A DNA stretch of 20,277 bases from Rhizophagus sp. LPA8_4_AMF (lineage: Eukaryota; Glomeromycota; Glomeromycetes; Glomerales; Glomeraceae), in assembly GCA_021464525.1 (NCBI GenBank), contig JADRCO010001322.1:1-20277 (forward strand), in the 5' to 3' direction. A program made the translations under genes and the position numbers. Under the pieces are notes generated by a model. That model searched no databases. It saw only the letters and a list, made by a program, of their open reading frames with translations, and was not told the DNA's origin. Positions within the stretch are counted from its first letter, which is position 1. The number at the start of each line of letters is the position of its first letter. Below, piece by piece: positions 1-10,037 of this stretch.

Positions 1-74
1 ATTTACTTTAGTATCATTATATCTTAGGGGAAATTTTATAGCAGGATCAAATAAGCAAAAAATAAAATATATTG

Positions 75-670
75 AAAAATATGTTATTTATTGGGAGGGT
101 TTTTGTTAAAAAAGAGACGCTCAACTTTGATTACGAACGTTAGAAAGTGAAATACTTGATAAATAGAGTTCTGATATGATGATAAAAAAAGGTTACTTGG
201 GTTAGCTGCTAGTCTGTTAAGCATTAAGAACCCTTAAAATTAGTCGTAAACGAACAAATAATTTAAATTTGTTGTTAACTTTATATTTAAAGTGATTTAT
301 TTTATATATTTATTATTAGTTTTTTATCTGAATGAATTTTTTAAAAAATATATATTTTTTCTTTTAGATTATCTAAGACTTTAATTTATATACATCTAAA
401 ATTATTTTTAAGGTAAGGGTTAAAAAAATTGTATATTTTCTTTTATGAAATAGAGGTTGCAATCGCATCCGCAGTAATCACCAAGAGAAATATTACGGTA
501 GTTCATTTATCATCTTATAATTTTCAATACAATAAGTTCAATAGAATATATTTAATATGTTCACAATCTTAAAGGACAAAAATAATAAATTGATCGATAT
601 TAAGAATTTTTATCTTCTAAAATTCTCAGACACCAATTTAATTGATTATTAACCGGTTTGTTGATTTGTT
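75..670 (+). repeat. Dispersed LTR-like repeat, copy A
   Basis: This stretch aligns by eye, with gaps, to 5165-5775 in the same orientation. Shared anchors in order are TTATTGGGAGG / TTACTGGGGAG, CTCAA.TTTGATT, GTTAGA, GATGATAAAAAAA, TTGGGTTAGCTG, TTAAGCATTA, ACTTAAAAT-type text, GTTCATTTAT, ACAATAAGT, CAAAAATAATAAATTG and TCT.GAATTCTC-type text near the end. It has no usable reading frame. The size, the TGGGA-like start and the direct orientation of two copies would fit solo LTRs or the two LTRs of a ruined retroelement, but no reverse transcriptase or integrase coding remains between them. A non-LTR dispersed repeat is equally possible. Confidence 0.6.
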
Positions 671-767
671 GACAAAGTAAAGTACTGACTGAATTATATA
701 TTACACTATTTAATACGGGCGATCAAATTACAAACAAAACAAGAATTGTTTGTTAGTTGTTATATTT

Positions 768-1121
768 CTATATAAACGTTAGTCCAATCTTTAAAATTTT
801 CCTTAAATCTTTTTGCATTACAAAGTTGACACCAAAATTCTCCTGTGCCAGGCACCCAGGCTCATTACATTCTCCACATATTCCATACACTTCTTTTCTT
901 TTTTCTATTTCATCCATATAGATTATTCTATCATCAATGTCTTCCGAACCAATAGAAGAGATTTGTAACATAATACTAAATGAGTAATTAAATAAATATA
1001 TTTATTATTTATATCATATTACTTAAACTAAGTTATAAGGTTAAATTGCATTTACCTGATATTTATCTAAATCAATATATTTCCATAAATTTCTTTTGGA
1101 TGATTTATTCAAAATATCCAT
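768..1121 (-). pseudogene. Kinase N-terminal Cys-rich module, frameshifted fragment
   Basis: The minus-strand frame from ATG 971 reads through KRKEVYGICGECNEPG, the start of the Cys-rich module that precedes the kinase domain in many Rhizophagus kinases. It then goes out of frame. The continuation is in another frame as GTGEFWCQLCNAKRFKENF, ending near DWTN at about 768, where homology stops, so no kinase domain follows. The break is an 8-nt insertion at 845-860, where CCAGG occurs twice 8 bp apart. A possible upstream exon lies at 1056-1121 (ATG 1121, donor CAG|GTAAAT) with an acceptor TTTAG at 976-980, but its phase does not match the next frame. I see a truncated pseudogene. Family identity is recalled, not searched. 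Confidence 0.75.
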
Positions 1122-2176
1122 ACTAGTATTTCTTGGCTTGTTATAAATGTGTAGTTCTGCTATTTTACTTTATGATAAATGAAAATTATTACAAAAATTT
1201 AATGAACGTAAATAAAATAATTCGTATTAATACTAGTGAGATTTTTTATAAGAGTGACTTATGATAATAACAGACTAACACGTGATGATCGGTGGCTTAG
1301 CTTTACAATATTTGCACCAAGTTCGTGGCGGTAAAAAATATTAGATACAAATCATTGCCTATTATTTCACACATACGAAAAAAAAATCGCCAATTTTTTT
1401 TTTCTGCGAAATAGAAACCTCTAAATTAAAGCTTTTAAACAGTTAAATAATTTTTTTATACAATGTCCCTACAACTGCAAGTGTATCCATAGCATTACTT
1501 TATGGTTATAAATACTGTTAAACTTTTACATTCATTATTAAGAATATTATTCTAATATCTCGTAAAATAATTAAAGATGACATTAGTTGCCATGCAATCG
1601 ATTCGAAAAAAGCATGACAGAATTTCTAAGCCTAAATTATAAGCAAAGACCCAAGTCACTCAATCGTTTGACGCGAAATCTTACTAGGACATACTTCTAT
1701 TGTTCTTTTACCGTTATATGCATTAATTACATTATGATCTCTGATCTCTTAGTTCCACCAATTTCTAGGAAGAACTTCAGAATTACATTATAGAACATGA
1801 AGTCAGTATATTGATTTATAACTTTTAAAACCATAGAACTTGAATATTTTCTTGATATTCAAAGTTTGAAACTTACATAGGCATTAAAAAGATAGGCTTA
1901 TCTAGGTAATACTCCATTCCATATAATGTAAAGCTAAAGTAATATAATAATTATTATTTCATTTACTGTATCAATACATTAATACCTTATTTATTTTTAA
2001 AAGTGAATGTAACTTGCTATACAGTACTTCTGATATAATATCCTGGCCGTAATTATTATCGTCTTGTCGATTCTTTTTTGGATTTTTTGGATCTTTTTTG
2101 ATGGAGATGCTTTTAACGGGTTTTCAATTGAGGGAGTTGCCTTCCGAGATATATCTTGCAGCTTTAAACAGTAACA
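972..2176. other. Non-coding AT-rich stretch
   Basis: Apart from the possible small upstream exon of the kinase fragment (1056-1121), I see no coding sequence. An open frame at 1587-1793 on the plus strand starts with TTG and resembles nothing I know. No tRNA or other RNA gene is visible. Confidence 0.5.
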
Positions 2177-2265
2177 GGAGAGATAGTGACGTTATTGTCT
2201 GACATGGGTTGCCGACCGGGAGAGATAGCGACGTTATTTCTATAGTCTGAAATGGCGTTACTATG
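2177..2265 (+). repeat. Imperfect 42-bp tandem repeat, about two copies
   Basis: GGAGAGATAGTGACGTTATT at 2177-2196 recurs as GGAGAGATAGCGACGTTATT at 2219-2238 (19 of 20 identical). The following text GTCTGACATGGGTT also recurs as GTCTGAAATGGCGTT after a 6-nt insertion. The unit is richer in G than its surroundings. No coding role is evident. Confidence 0.8.
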
Positions 2266-2976
2266 TTGTTGATAATTAGCATCATATTGCTGCTGGTGAT
2301 TAGATGAGTTTTACAATGTATATATAATGTGCGGCAGAATTGTAAAATATAAGTTAGATCAATGATCATATTATAAAAAGTGATTACCAAAACTCTCACC
2401 TTAAAAAAATATACTTTTTGTATGATTTCATCTATCACGTACGTTTGTCTTTGTTATCTGGGATCGTAAAATTGTGAGGATGTTAACAACATGCAAGCTT
2501 CTTTTAACTCGGTGAATTATGAATATTGTTATTTCATGTTCTAAAATGATAGAACAATATATGATATTAATTTAGATCAGTAAATAGAACAACATGAACA
2601 TTACGCAAGTATACCAAAGCTTTGAATAGATCTTCTGTTATACCACGTATTAGGTGATGCTGACGTTGTAAAAGATCGATATCCGTATTGCTATAAAAAT
2701 AACGAATTCCATAAGCTTTCTACGTAAAGTCTTCAAAACAAGAATATCTGACAATTATAAACCTTTAATCAATTTATTCCAGTTGTATCCTCGGCCATTG
2801 CATTCCCCACAACTTCTAAAATCCAATCCCATATCACCTGCATTCATATAAACTTTTAGGAATCCGTCATGCTTTGTTCCGGAACTTTACCCGAGGATTT
2901 TGGCCTTTTGTTTCGTTTCGGTATTTTTTACGTAATTTACTTTCTATTCCTCCATTGGGCAAAAATAAATCGAGCT

Positions 2977-3004
<28 letters not shown>
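2977..3004. repeat. (TA)n microsatellite
   Basis: Fourteen uninterrupted TA units, followed directly by the recurring motif ATACAGTATAT at 3002-3012. Confidence 0.95.
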
Positions 3005-3007
<3 letters not shown>

Positions 3008-3836
3008 TATATATTAAGATATATAACTTATTTGGAATCTGACCTTATTAAAAGAAGATACTAAATTGAAACATGAGAGATTGAGAGTTAATGGATTGTG
3101 TTATATTATCTAAGCAGTAGGGTACATAGTATGCTTACAATCGCCGATATAGATACCTTGCACCAATAAATTCTCATAATGTTTTTTTGAAACCAAAATT
3201 GCCTTCAAATGGCAATTCGAAACCAACTTTTAATGATGAGGATTGAATATTATCATCAAAACCGCTTCCGCCCTCGTTTCAACTTACAACAGCAAGCGCA
3301 TAAATGTCAACCAGAGGTTTGATTTTGATCGACGCACCGTATTCCGTTTCTCTTCGGCTGATGGCTCCATCTGAAAGAACATGCAAATTTATTAATATGA
3401 AGCCGATGTGATAACTAATATAATACATACTTCTCGGAATTTTCTCATTCTTCTTTACCTTCATTCGAAAAAATACTATTTATTGGGTCAATTAAATTTT
3501 TTCCAGAAATTGACGACGTGATATTCAAAGAGATGACAGTTTACATTTTTCATTTACTCGATGAGATGTTGAACTTCAATCGATGAGTCCTTATTTTCGT
3601 CATCATCAAAAAATTGTCATTGTCATAAATTTGTGCAGATTAGAATCTCGTAAAGAGGATCGTGAAGGGGGTATCATCTGTAAGGATGGTAGTGGAAGAT
3701 GTTAGTACTTCTGCTAGTCGTTTTCTTTAATGCTTTCATCAATTAATGTTCGCAAGATACCATGTCAATAAATTAGTTATTATTCAAACAATATAGAAGG
3801 ATAACTCATTGATCTCACCTTTTTCGCCTTGTGTTG

Positions 3837-3937
3837 TTGTCGCGGATAAAATTAAATAGGAATCGTCAGAAAGGAGACGGAAGGAACATTACGATTCTTA
3901 CATTTTCCTTTCCTTGAATCTCCGATTTTATCGACAA
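3837..3937. repeat. Nested imperfect inverted repeat (foldback)
   Basis: The outer arms are TTGTCG-CGG-ATAAAAT (3837-3852) and ATTTTATCGACAA (3925-3937), complementary over 13 bp with a 3-nt bulge. The inner arms GAATCGT (3860-3866) and ACGATTC (3891-3897) are perfectly complementary. One transcript could fold into a single two-tier hairpin of about 100 nt. It may be a small foldback element or a structured RNA. No promoter is recognisable. Confidence 0.55.
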
Positions 3938-5164
3938 TAGTTGCCTCAATATTCGTCCAATAAGCAAATCATTGTAACACTTATAAAATATTAGCTCAAC
4001 ATTGAACCACCTTAGCAGTTAGCTCGAACTTTAGATTCCGCAATCTCTTTGCTCCGGTTCCAGACATTATTATTGATATCTGACGATTTCTTATATCGTA
4101 ATAAAGAAAGTAAAAGCACCTAGAACTTTAGAAAATTTACAATTTTTATTTTTATTTTTGTGCACGAACATGTACACGATAAAGAATCATAAAGTGAATG
4201 AAGCCATCGCGTTTCTTCTTCTCATCAAGTCAGGAAGCACCAACCTTCCTCGAAAACACTGAGGGGCGTAGTTATAAACCGACAACCAGCCTTTGCCTGA
4301 CGCTCCTTCTCCACATAAACTAACTTTAGTTGTTTATGTACGATAACGATTTTTCTACCACTCTTTGATCGCATGTTCCGCAGAATCGCGAGCTAACGAA
4401 GTATGAGCTTTTGATGGTGATTTGGATTTCTGGATTCAAAATTTATCGAACAACTCTCAACAGCCAATCCTGAAAGTTGGTATTTAACCAGTATTCTGCA
4501 ATTCGGAAGTTACAAAGTTGTAAAAATTGTCTAGGATATTGTACGTGTAATATTCGACATAAAAAGTGAAACCTCACCCTCATAATAAAGAATTTGCGGG
4601 AGGAAATCCGTAATTTGTGATATTTAGAAAACACTTGCGCGGTGAGAAAGAGTTTCAAGGTTTACGCGAAAGAGATTTTGCTGCAATAGGGAGTTCATAT
4701 AAAGTCGATGGTTACACAGTATCGCCACAATTATCCATTCCACATGACTTACTAAATCTTGGCCAAAATTATAAATACATTTAAAAAATTTAAAAAATTT
4801 AATGGCTCTTATTATATTATTAAAAATAATATAAATGGTGAAAATGTTATTTTGCAAAAAATAAAAGTTGAAATTACTAAGTTACAATTAATTTTTTAAA
4901 TTTTACTGAACTTTGCACGAAAGATAAACAGATTCAACAATGATATATGAAATGTTGATAAAACATACGGTACTACAGATATCATTTCCAATAATTCCAA
5001 CGCGTGAATATTCGTTCGATAATTATAAAATGAATTAAGTAGTACAGTAGGTAATATTAATGAAATACATCTAAAAAAAAAAAAAAACTTTTTGACAACA
5101 AATTATGATCAGTAATAGCATGATTTCCTCCATACAAATTTTTTTACGATTAACTCAAATGAGA

Positions 5165-5775
5165 GAGAATATCAATTTACTGGGGAGTTTTATAATAACA
5201 GCCGTTTCTCAATTTGATTTATAAATGTTAGAATCAGGAATTGAGGAATTGTTTGGATGATAAAAAAATTACGATAGGATTCTTGGGTTAGCTGGTTTAT
5301 TAAGCATTAGGAAAACTTAAAATTGGTTGTCGAACTAGTATATAATCTCAAATTTGTTATTATAAAAGCGACTATTTTTTATATTATTTATTAGTTATTT
5401 TTATTTTTTTCCTAAGCAAGATTATGAATAAATAATTACTATTTTTCTTTTCTCTTTTTGCTAAGATTCTAAATAAATTGATACGTCCAAAAATTTTTTA
5501 GATATGAGGCTAAAACAAAATCACATATTTTCTTTTTAAAGAAACTATGATAATAACTGCAATAATCATCTGCAGAAGAATATTAGTTCATTTATTTAAT
5601 TTTCCTTTTTAATTCTTTAAAATACAATAAGTATAATAAAAGGGAGCCTTAGGGAGGAATTTAAGCAAAAATAATAAATTGGCCGAAATTAAATCGGTTT
5701 AGTTAAGAATTAATTTAAAAGTTTTATCTAGAATTCTCTGGCGCAAAATTTATTTGATCATGATTTGTTTAGATT
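5165..5775 (+). repeat. Dispersed LTR-like repeat, copy B
   Basis: Second, better-looking copy of the repeat at 75-670, in the same orientation and about 5.1 kb away. It begins near ACTGGGGAGTTTTATAATAAC and carries a TATAAATG box at about 5220. It then reads GATGATAAAAAAA, TTCTTGGGTTAGCTGG, TTAAGCATTAGG and later CAAAAATAATAAATTGG. There is no coding frame. The ends are estimated from where alignment with copy A fades, so they are uncertain by tens of bases. Confidence 0.6.
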
Positions 5776-7458
5776 GCATTAATTCATAAAGGTTACACCA
5801 CTCAGTAGTTCCATTGTTTCCGGCTGGTGAACCGGGTCCGATTGATCAACATCCGGAATTTTTGATTTGTAATCATTTGTAATCATCCGGACCCATGTCT
5901 TCTGCCGTCATTACATGGAATCCGAGCTAATTCCACATCGGATCCAATGGAAACCTGGGGCGAAAATAATTCGTAAACTATCGGACTAAAAATTAACTAT
6001 TTACAAACAAAAAGTTAAAAAATGTTTGTTACATTATAATATAAAGCTACTACACGTGTATTTAATTTTTATTTAATCGAAGCAGAAACAAAAAATGATC
6101 TACTGTAGACGTTACTTTAACAAAATAATATATTTTTAAAATAATATATTCAATCTTCCAATTGGAATAAAGCACGGGATGTACAGTATTTTTTTTTTTT
6201 TAAAAAAAATAATAATAAAAAGTTTGTTTAATAAATTAATATCGTATTAATCGTTTTAAATGATATCGTATATGATATCAAGGTTCTCTAGAGTTGAGGC
6301 GTTGAATGATTTTCTAGAAAACATTACATTTGTCAAACCAACGGAAAATGGTAAGGCAGTAATAAAATTTATTTTCATAATGTTATTTATTATTTATTAT
6401 TTAGAGCTTTAAGAATAGTCTTTAATATATATCGAAAGGAATAAGCCAACAAATATATCATTCTATCGTAAGAATATACTAAACGTTAACGATAACGTGC
6501 TTTTTAAAAAAATCCGAAACGAAATTGGGATTACACCCTGAACTACATAAGTATATCTTCATTTAAATAGATTCCTAATCATTAAGAATAATTTATATAT
6601 AAAGATTAAGTTAAATGTAATTACGGATATAAATAAAAAATAAAAGAACGATCATATCATTTTAACTTGTTCAAGTCACCATCATATCAAGTTAAATATT
6701 CTCATTAAATTCACTTTTCAAACGAGCTAATTTGATTTATTATGCAAATAAGATTTTCCTTTTAAGAATCATGGAAGAATAATAATTTATAATATCGTAT
6801 CAAATGACAAGGAATTTTAGAGTTTATATCTTTCTGATAAAATAATAATGTAATTTTTTCACGTAATTGAGACCGAAAAAGATTCCAAATATCGTTGAAA
6901 ATTCAACGAATTATAGAGAAATTGTTTGTCGAATCAGGCATTAGCGTTTCTGACTTTAACTAAAATATTATTTACGGCAGTCTTAGATTGGATGAATCAA
7001 TTGAACCTTTCATCCATCACATTGTTCTAAATATTTGTCGTCAGCGTAGCGAAAGACTATTTAATATACGGATTACGGAAAATGAGTCGGAAATAGATAA
7101 ATTCCTATAAAACTGGGTTATCCCATATACTTTACTTCCTTCCACTTACGTTACTATAATTTCCTTTTTATTTCCTTTCACCTTTTTTTGTAATACTTAT
7201 TTATTTTTGTAGCAAAGCCCACCGCTATGAAGATCAGATTCTAATAATAACTTTAACGTTACCGTCCTGTTTTTATACAGCTATTCTAAAATTATTAACA
7301 GTATACTTTAACGCGTTTCATTTAATAACGTTTGACAATTAGCGCCTATTTATTAAAATTTACATAACTATCAAATTAACGAATAAATTTTTCATATAAA
7401 AAAAGTTGTAATGAATAAAAAAAAAAATATGTATATATATTTTTTATTATAATACCCT
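5776..7458. other. Intergenic region with a GC-richer islet
   Basis: About 5816-5960 is clearly less AT-rich than its surroundings. It holds the inverted pair GGGTCCGAT (about 5834) / TCCGGACCC (about 5886) and a perfect 10-bp tandem duplication TTTGTAATCA x2 (5866-5885). At 6260-6412 a plus-strand frame of 50 codons contains VEALNDFLENITFVKPTENG followed by a donor-like GTAAGG. It is unrecognised and too short to call. The rest is plain AT-rich sequence where I see no gene. Confidence 0.45.
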
Positions 7459-7464
7459 TTTATT
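7459..7464 (-). terminator. Candidate poly(A) signal of the methyltransferase gene
   Basis: AATAAA on the minus strand, 77 nt past the methyltransferase stop codon. Spacing suits a fungal 3'UTR, but this hexamer is common in AT-rich DNA. Confidence 0.45.
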
Positions 7465-7541
7465 TGTACTATATCATAAAATAATAATATTCTTAACGGC
7501 AATCCTTAAATGGTGCTGTAAAATCGATAGGTATATTATTA

Positions 7542-8744
7542 TTAATTTTTTTTAGCCCAATATCTAACTAACGAAAATTCTGGACTAGTATTTTTAAGTT
7601 CTTCTATAAGATCTTTTGTTATCATAATATTATATTCTTCTTTAGAGACGCCTAATATGGGACTTAAAGTTTCCATCGCTACTTCATTATCATGGTATCC
7701 TATATAAATATCTTGTTTAATCATACCAACTTTACCACCATTAGGTCCTAAAATATATAATTTATCATCTCTATAAACTATTGGCGTATTTTGATTTGAT
7801 TGAATTATTTTATCAATATTTGGTATTATTCTCATATCTACTCCTCTTTGTAAACTAGATGTATTATCTATAAATTTTTTTTTTTAAAAATAAAACTTAA
7901 TCATTCCTTAATAAATTCTTTATAAAAATATGGGAAATAATTAATTTACTTACGTGCTTCATATATTTTACTTAAAATTGGTCCAGCTCCCTTATGTGTA
8001 AAATATATATCAAGAATTTCAATATACCCACCAGGTTTTGTTACTCTATAATAAATAAATAAATGTTCGTTTTATACAATTTATTTAAATACAGTATATA
8101 ACAAAGTACATATATCTTTTACCTAATTATTTCAGAAATGATAAAGTTCCATTGATCTGCTTTAATCATGAATGACATTGGTTCCTGATGTACAAAATCA
8201 AATTCATTATCAGGGAACGGTAATCCATCAAACATATCTGCATTTACGAAATTTAAGTTTGACGGTTTAATCTATATATTATTATACCTTAGTTAGTTCA
8301 ATCTTTGGATTATCTCGTTGCGCGCGAGAACTTACCTCATTTGGATATACTGAAGTATTATCAAGTCCATAAAATATCGATTTTTCATATTGATTTGCAA
8401 GATCCAACAACCACGTTCCGGGTCCGCATCTTTAAGAAAAAAAAAATATTGTTAATAATTGCGTTAAAATATATATATATATATATATTTTTAACTTACC
8501 CAATATCTAATACTTTACATTTTCCTCGCGTTAATCTTTCTTCAATTGGAGAAGAATAATTACCTTGATATAAATACCTTTGAAAAAAATGAAACATATG
8601 TAATCTATCAATATCTTCATAATTGTTCGGTATATAGTATTTTAATTCCTTTTCCTCTTCCAAATTCGTCGGTTTTTTATCAACTTCTTTATAAAGTGCA
8701 ATTTTTTTACTTTTACGTTTTGAAGACGAATTATTATTTCCCAT
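7542..8744 (-). CDS. SAM-dependent methyltransferase (class I), five exons, possibly N-myristoylated
   Basis: The exons on the minus strand are 8744-8500, 8429-8336, 8271-8123, 8045-7954 and 7867-7542. All donors are GTAAG or GTAAA, acceptors are AAAG or TAG, phases agree, and the product is 301 aa. Motif I is VLDIGCGPGTW (residues 78-88), split across the first intron. The acidic residue of motif II is in YGLD (about 105). A motif IV-like stretch LPFPDNEFDFVHQE follows in exon 3, and KPGGYIEI in exon 4 is the usual post-motif strand. The C-terminal exon (GPNGGKVG, ETLSPILG, RYWAKK) matches a lineage-expanded family I recall from Rhizophagus. The substrate is unknown. The start is the first ATG: a longer frame opens only with TTG. 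The N-terminus MGNNNSSSKRKSKK fits the N-myristoylation consensus with an adjacent basic patch, implying membrane attachment (inference). An AT microsatellite lies in intron 1. No lesion is seen. Confidence 0.9.
8469..8488. repeat. (AT)n microsatellite inside methyltransferase intron 1
   Basis: Ten AT units, 11 nt inside the 5' end of the intron (minus sense). It should not disturb the GTAAGT donor at 8499. Confidence 0.9.
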
Positions 8745-8772
8745 ATTTTTATTATTATTAAAAATCAATAAT

Positions 8773-8856
8773 CTACCAAAAAAAAAAAATATTAAGATTT
8801 CTTTCCAATGAAATTGTGATATGTTATGCTTAAAAGAATTTGGAATTTAAACTTAC
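8773..8856 (-). other. Candidate 5'UTR intron of the methyltransferase gene
   Basis: Minus strand: a GTAAGT donor at 8856, and a 12-nt T run followed by GGTAG ending at 8773, 28 nt before the ATG at 8744. The length of 84 nt matches the coding introns. With a TATA box at 8966-8975 the layout would be TATA, a non-coding exon of about 80 nt, intron, then a short leader. Splice signals are seen; splicing is inferred. Confidence 0.5.
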
Positions 8857-8965
8857 TATAAACTCTACGCAAAAGGATAACGAAAATTGGTGATACAAGG
8901 GGGTATGAAGTTATCAAGGAGAACGACAAGATAATTTGAAGGTTTTTTTTTGTCGATTATTGAAC

Positions 8966-8975
8966 TTATATATAA
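8966..8975 (-). promoter_or_regulatory. Candidate TATA box of the methyltransferase gene
   Basis: TTATATATAA, read on the minus strand in the context CCTTATATATAAG, lies 222 nt upstream of the ATG. About 84 nt of that distance would be removed if the proposed 5'UTR intron is real. Confidence 0.4.
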
Positions 8976-10037
8976 GGTGACTAAATTATAAAAGAAGTGA
9001 AACAGTGAAGTGTAAAGAAGAAATCTTAATTAGTAAATATTTGTAAAATATGAAAAAAATATTAAAAAATAAATAAATAAATAAGTAAACAAAAGGAAAA
9101 ATTTTTTTTAAAAAAAGGATTTAATAAATTTTGTGATTTTTGTGATACATAGATTTTCAATGTATTTTTCCTCATTTCATTTTATTTATTTATTTTCCTT
9201 AATTTGATTTGGTTACATATTACAAAAATACTGTATATTTTCGCCGATTAGCCAAATGTGAGAACAATTTATATTTATCCGTAATTAAAATTAAACTCGT
9301 TGCTTCTAATATGACTAATTTTGGAAGTTAACTTTCACAATATTTTCAAAACAGTTATATATATATGACCTATTCAGAAGACCGTTTCTAAACATGCGCC
9401 TTAATAAATTTTATAAATTTTGTAATTCCGATTTAATTTATTCGGCCAATAATGTGTTACAGTTACAGATACCTCATGTTACAAGCCGTAATTTTTATAA
9501 AGCCGAAAGCCGAACTTGTTACAGATCGAATTTTTAATAGGAATTAAGAATACCGTAAAAAATAATCCTTATCATTATATTTATATTTATTTATATTTAT
9601 AATAATAGTCAATAAAAATAAAACTTTAATCAAATATTTAAATTTTTTTTTTTTTAGGCGTTTTTTTGAGCTCAATCTATAAACACTTAATTGGGTTTAG
9701 TTCTTAAGATCATGTTCTTTCTTTAGAAATTCCTTTTTTAGAAGAAATATCATCAGATGCAAGATCAGAAGCATCATTATATGACTAAACTGATCACTTA
9801 ATTTCTAGACGCTCTTCATCTCTATGAAACTATGTGTTATAATTTATTGCTATACAATTATTATATCGAAATTGGTCGCATTTACGCGCCGTTGAAAATA
9901 TATATTATGAAGTTCATATATATGGATTTTTATAAAGTAAATTATTTAAAACAAATAGTGTTTAAACTTTTTTTAATTATGAAAATTTTATGTGTCTACT
10001 TTTGAAAAAAACGGAAAAGTTCAGTCTAAAAAAAATA
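8976..10037. other. Intergenic AT-rich region
   Basis: No gene is seen. It contains short AAAT runs (9066-9085) and TTTATA-type runs (about 9575-9600). About 9436-9535 has repeated GTTACAG and TTCGGCC / GCCGAA words of the kind found in decayed pogo/Tigger ends, but no clean terminal repeat can be drawn. Confidence 0.4.

Larger units (their letters stand above)
2266..5164. other. Gene-poor AT-rich region with foldbacks and microsatellites
   Basis: No convincing gene is visible on either strand. Short open stretches with splice-like borders exist, for example a minus-strand stretch at about 3290-3370 between CTTTCAG and GTTGTAAGT, and a plus-strand open frame at about 4613-4788. None matches a family I recognise, and their lengths are expected by chance at this base composition. 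About 4190-4400 is less AT-rich than its flanks and could be old decayed coding DNA. A perfect 10-bp AT hairpin (TTATATTATT / AATAATATAA, loop AAA) sits at 4812-4834. Confidence 0.5.

Noticed and set aside
1280..1335. GGTGGCTTAGC...AAGTTCGTGGCGG, tRNA-like
   Set aside because: No consistent acceptor, anticodon or T-arm stems can be drawn.
1587..1793. 68-codon plus-strand open frame
   Set aside because: It has a TTG start and no family resemblance.
2124..2438. 104-codon minus-strand open frame
   Set aside because: It runs through the tandem repeat, has no family resemblance, and its length is expected by chance at this AT content.
2768..2815. Minus-strand RSCGECNGRGYNW, possibly a third kinase Cys module
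   Set aside because: Only CGECN and NW match, the spacing is wrong, and no flanking homology is seen.
3290..3370. Minus-strand stretch with good acceptor (CTTTCAG) and donor (GTAAGT), a possible exon
   Set aside because: Both overlapping frames are open, the product is unrecognised, and no neighbouring exons could be joined.
3555..3605. CGATGAGTCC...TTTTCGTC, resembling a hammerhead ribozyme core
   Set aside because: The CUGAUGA box is not present (UCGAUGA instead), stem II has no complementary strand and the cleavage-site context is lacking.
4613..4788. Plus-strand open frame containing YKVDGYTVSPQLSIPHDLLN
   Set aside because: It looks protein-like but has no start, partner exon or known family. 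The length is within chance.
6278..6300. TCTAGAGTTGAG as the right end of the pogo-like element
   Set aside because: It lies on the wrong side and orientation of the 10038 end to form one element, and the terminal CTG is missing.
6260..6412. Plus-strand 50-codon frame with VEALNDFLENITFVKP and a GTAAGG donor
   Set aside because: It is too short and unrecognised, and no second exon was found.
8305..8761. Two plus-strand open frames over the methyltransferase gene
   Set aside because: They are antisense shadows of exons 1 and 2 and their introns.
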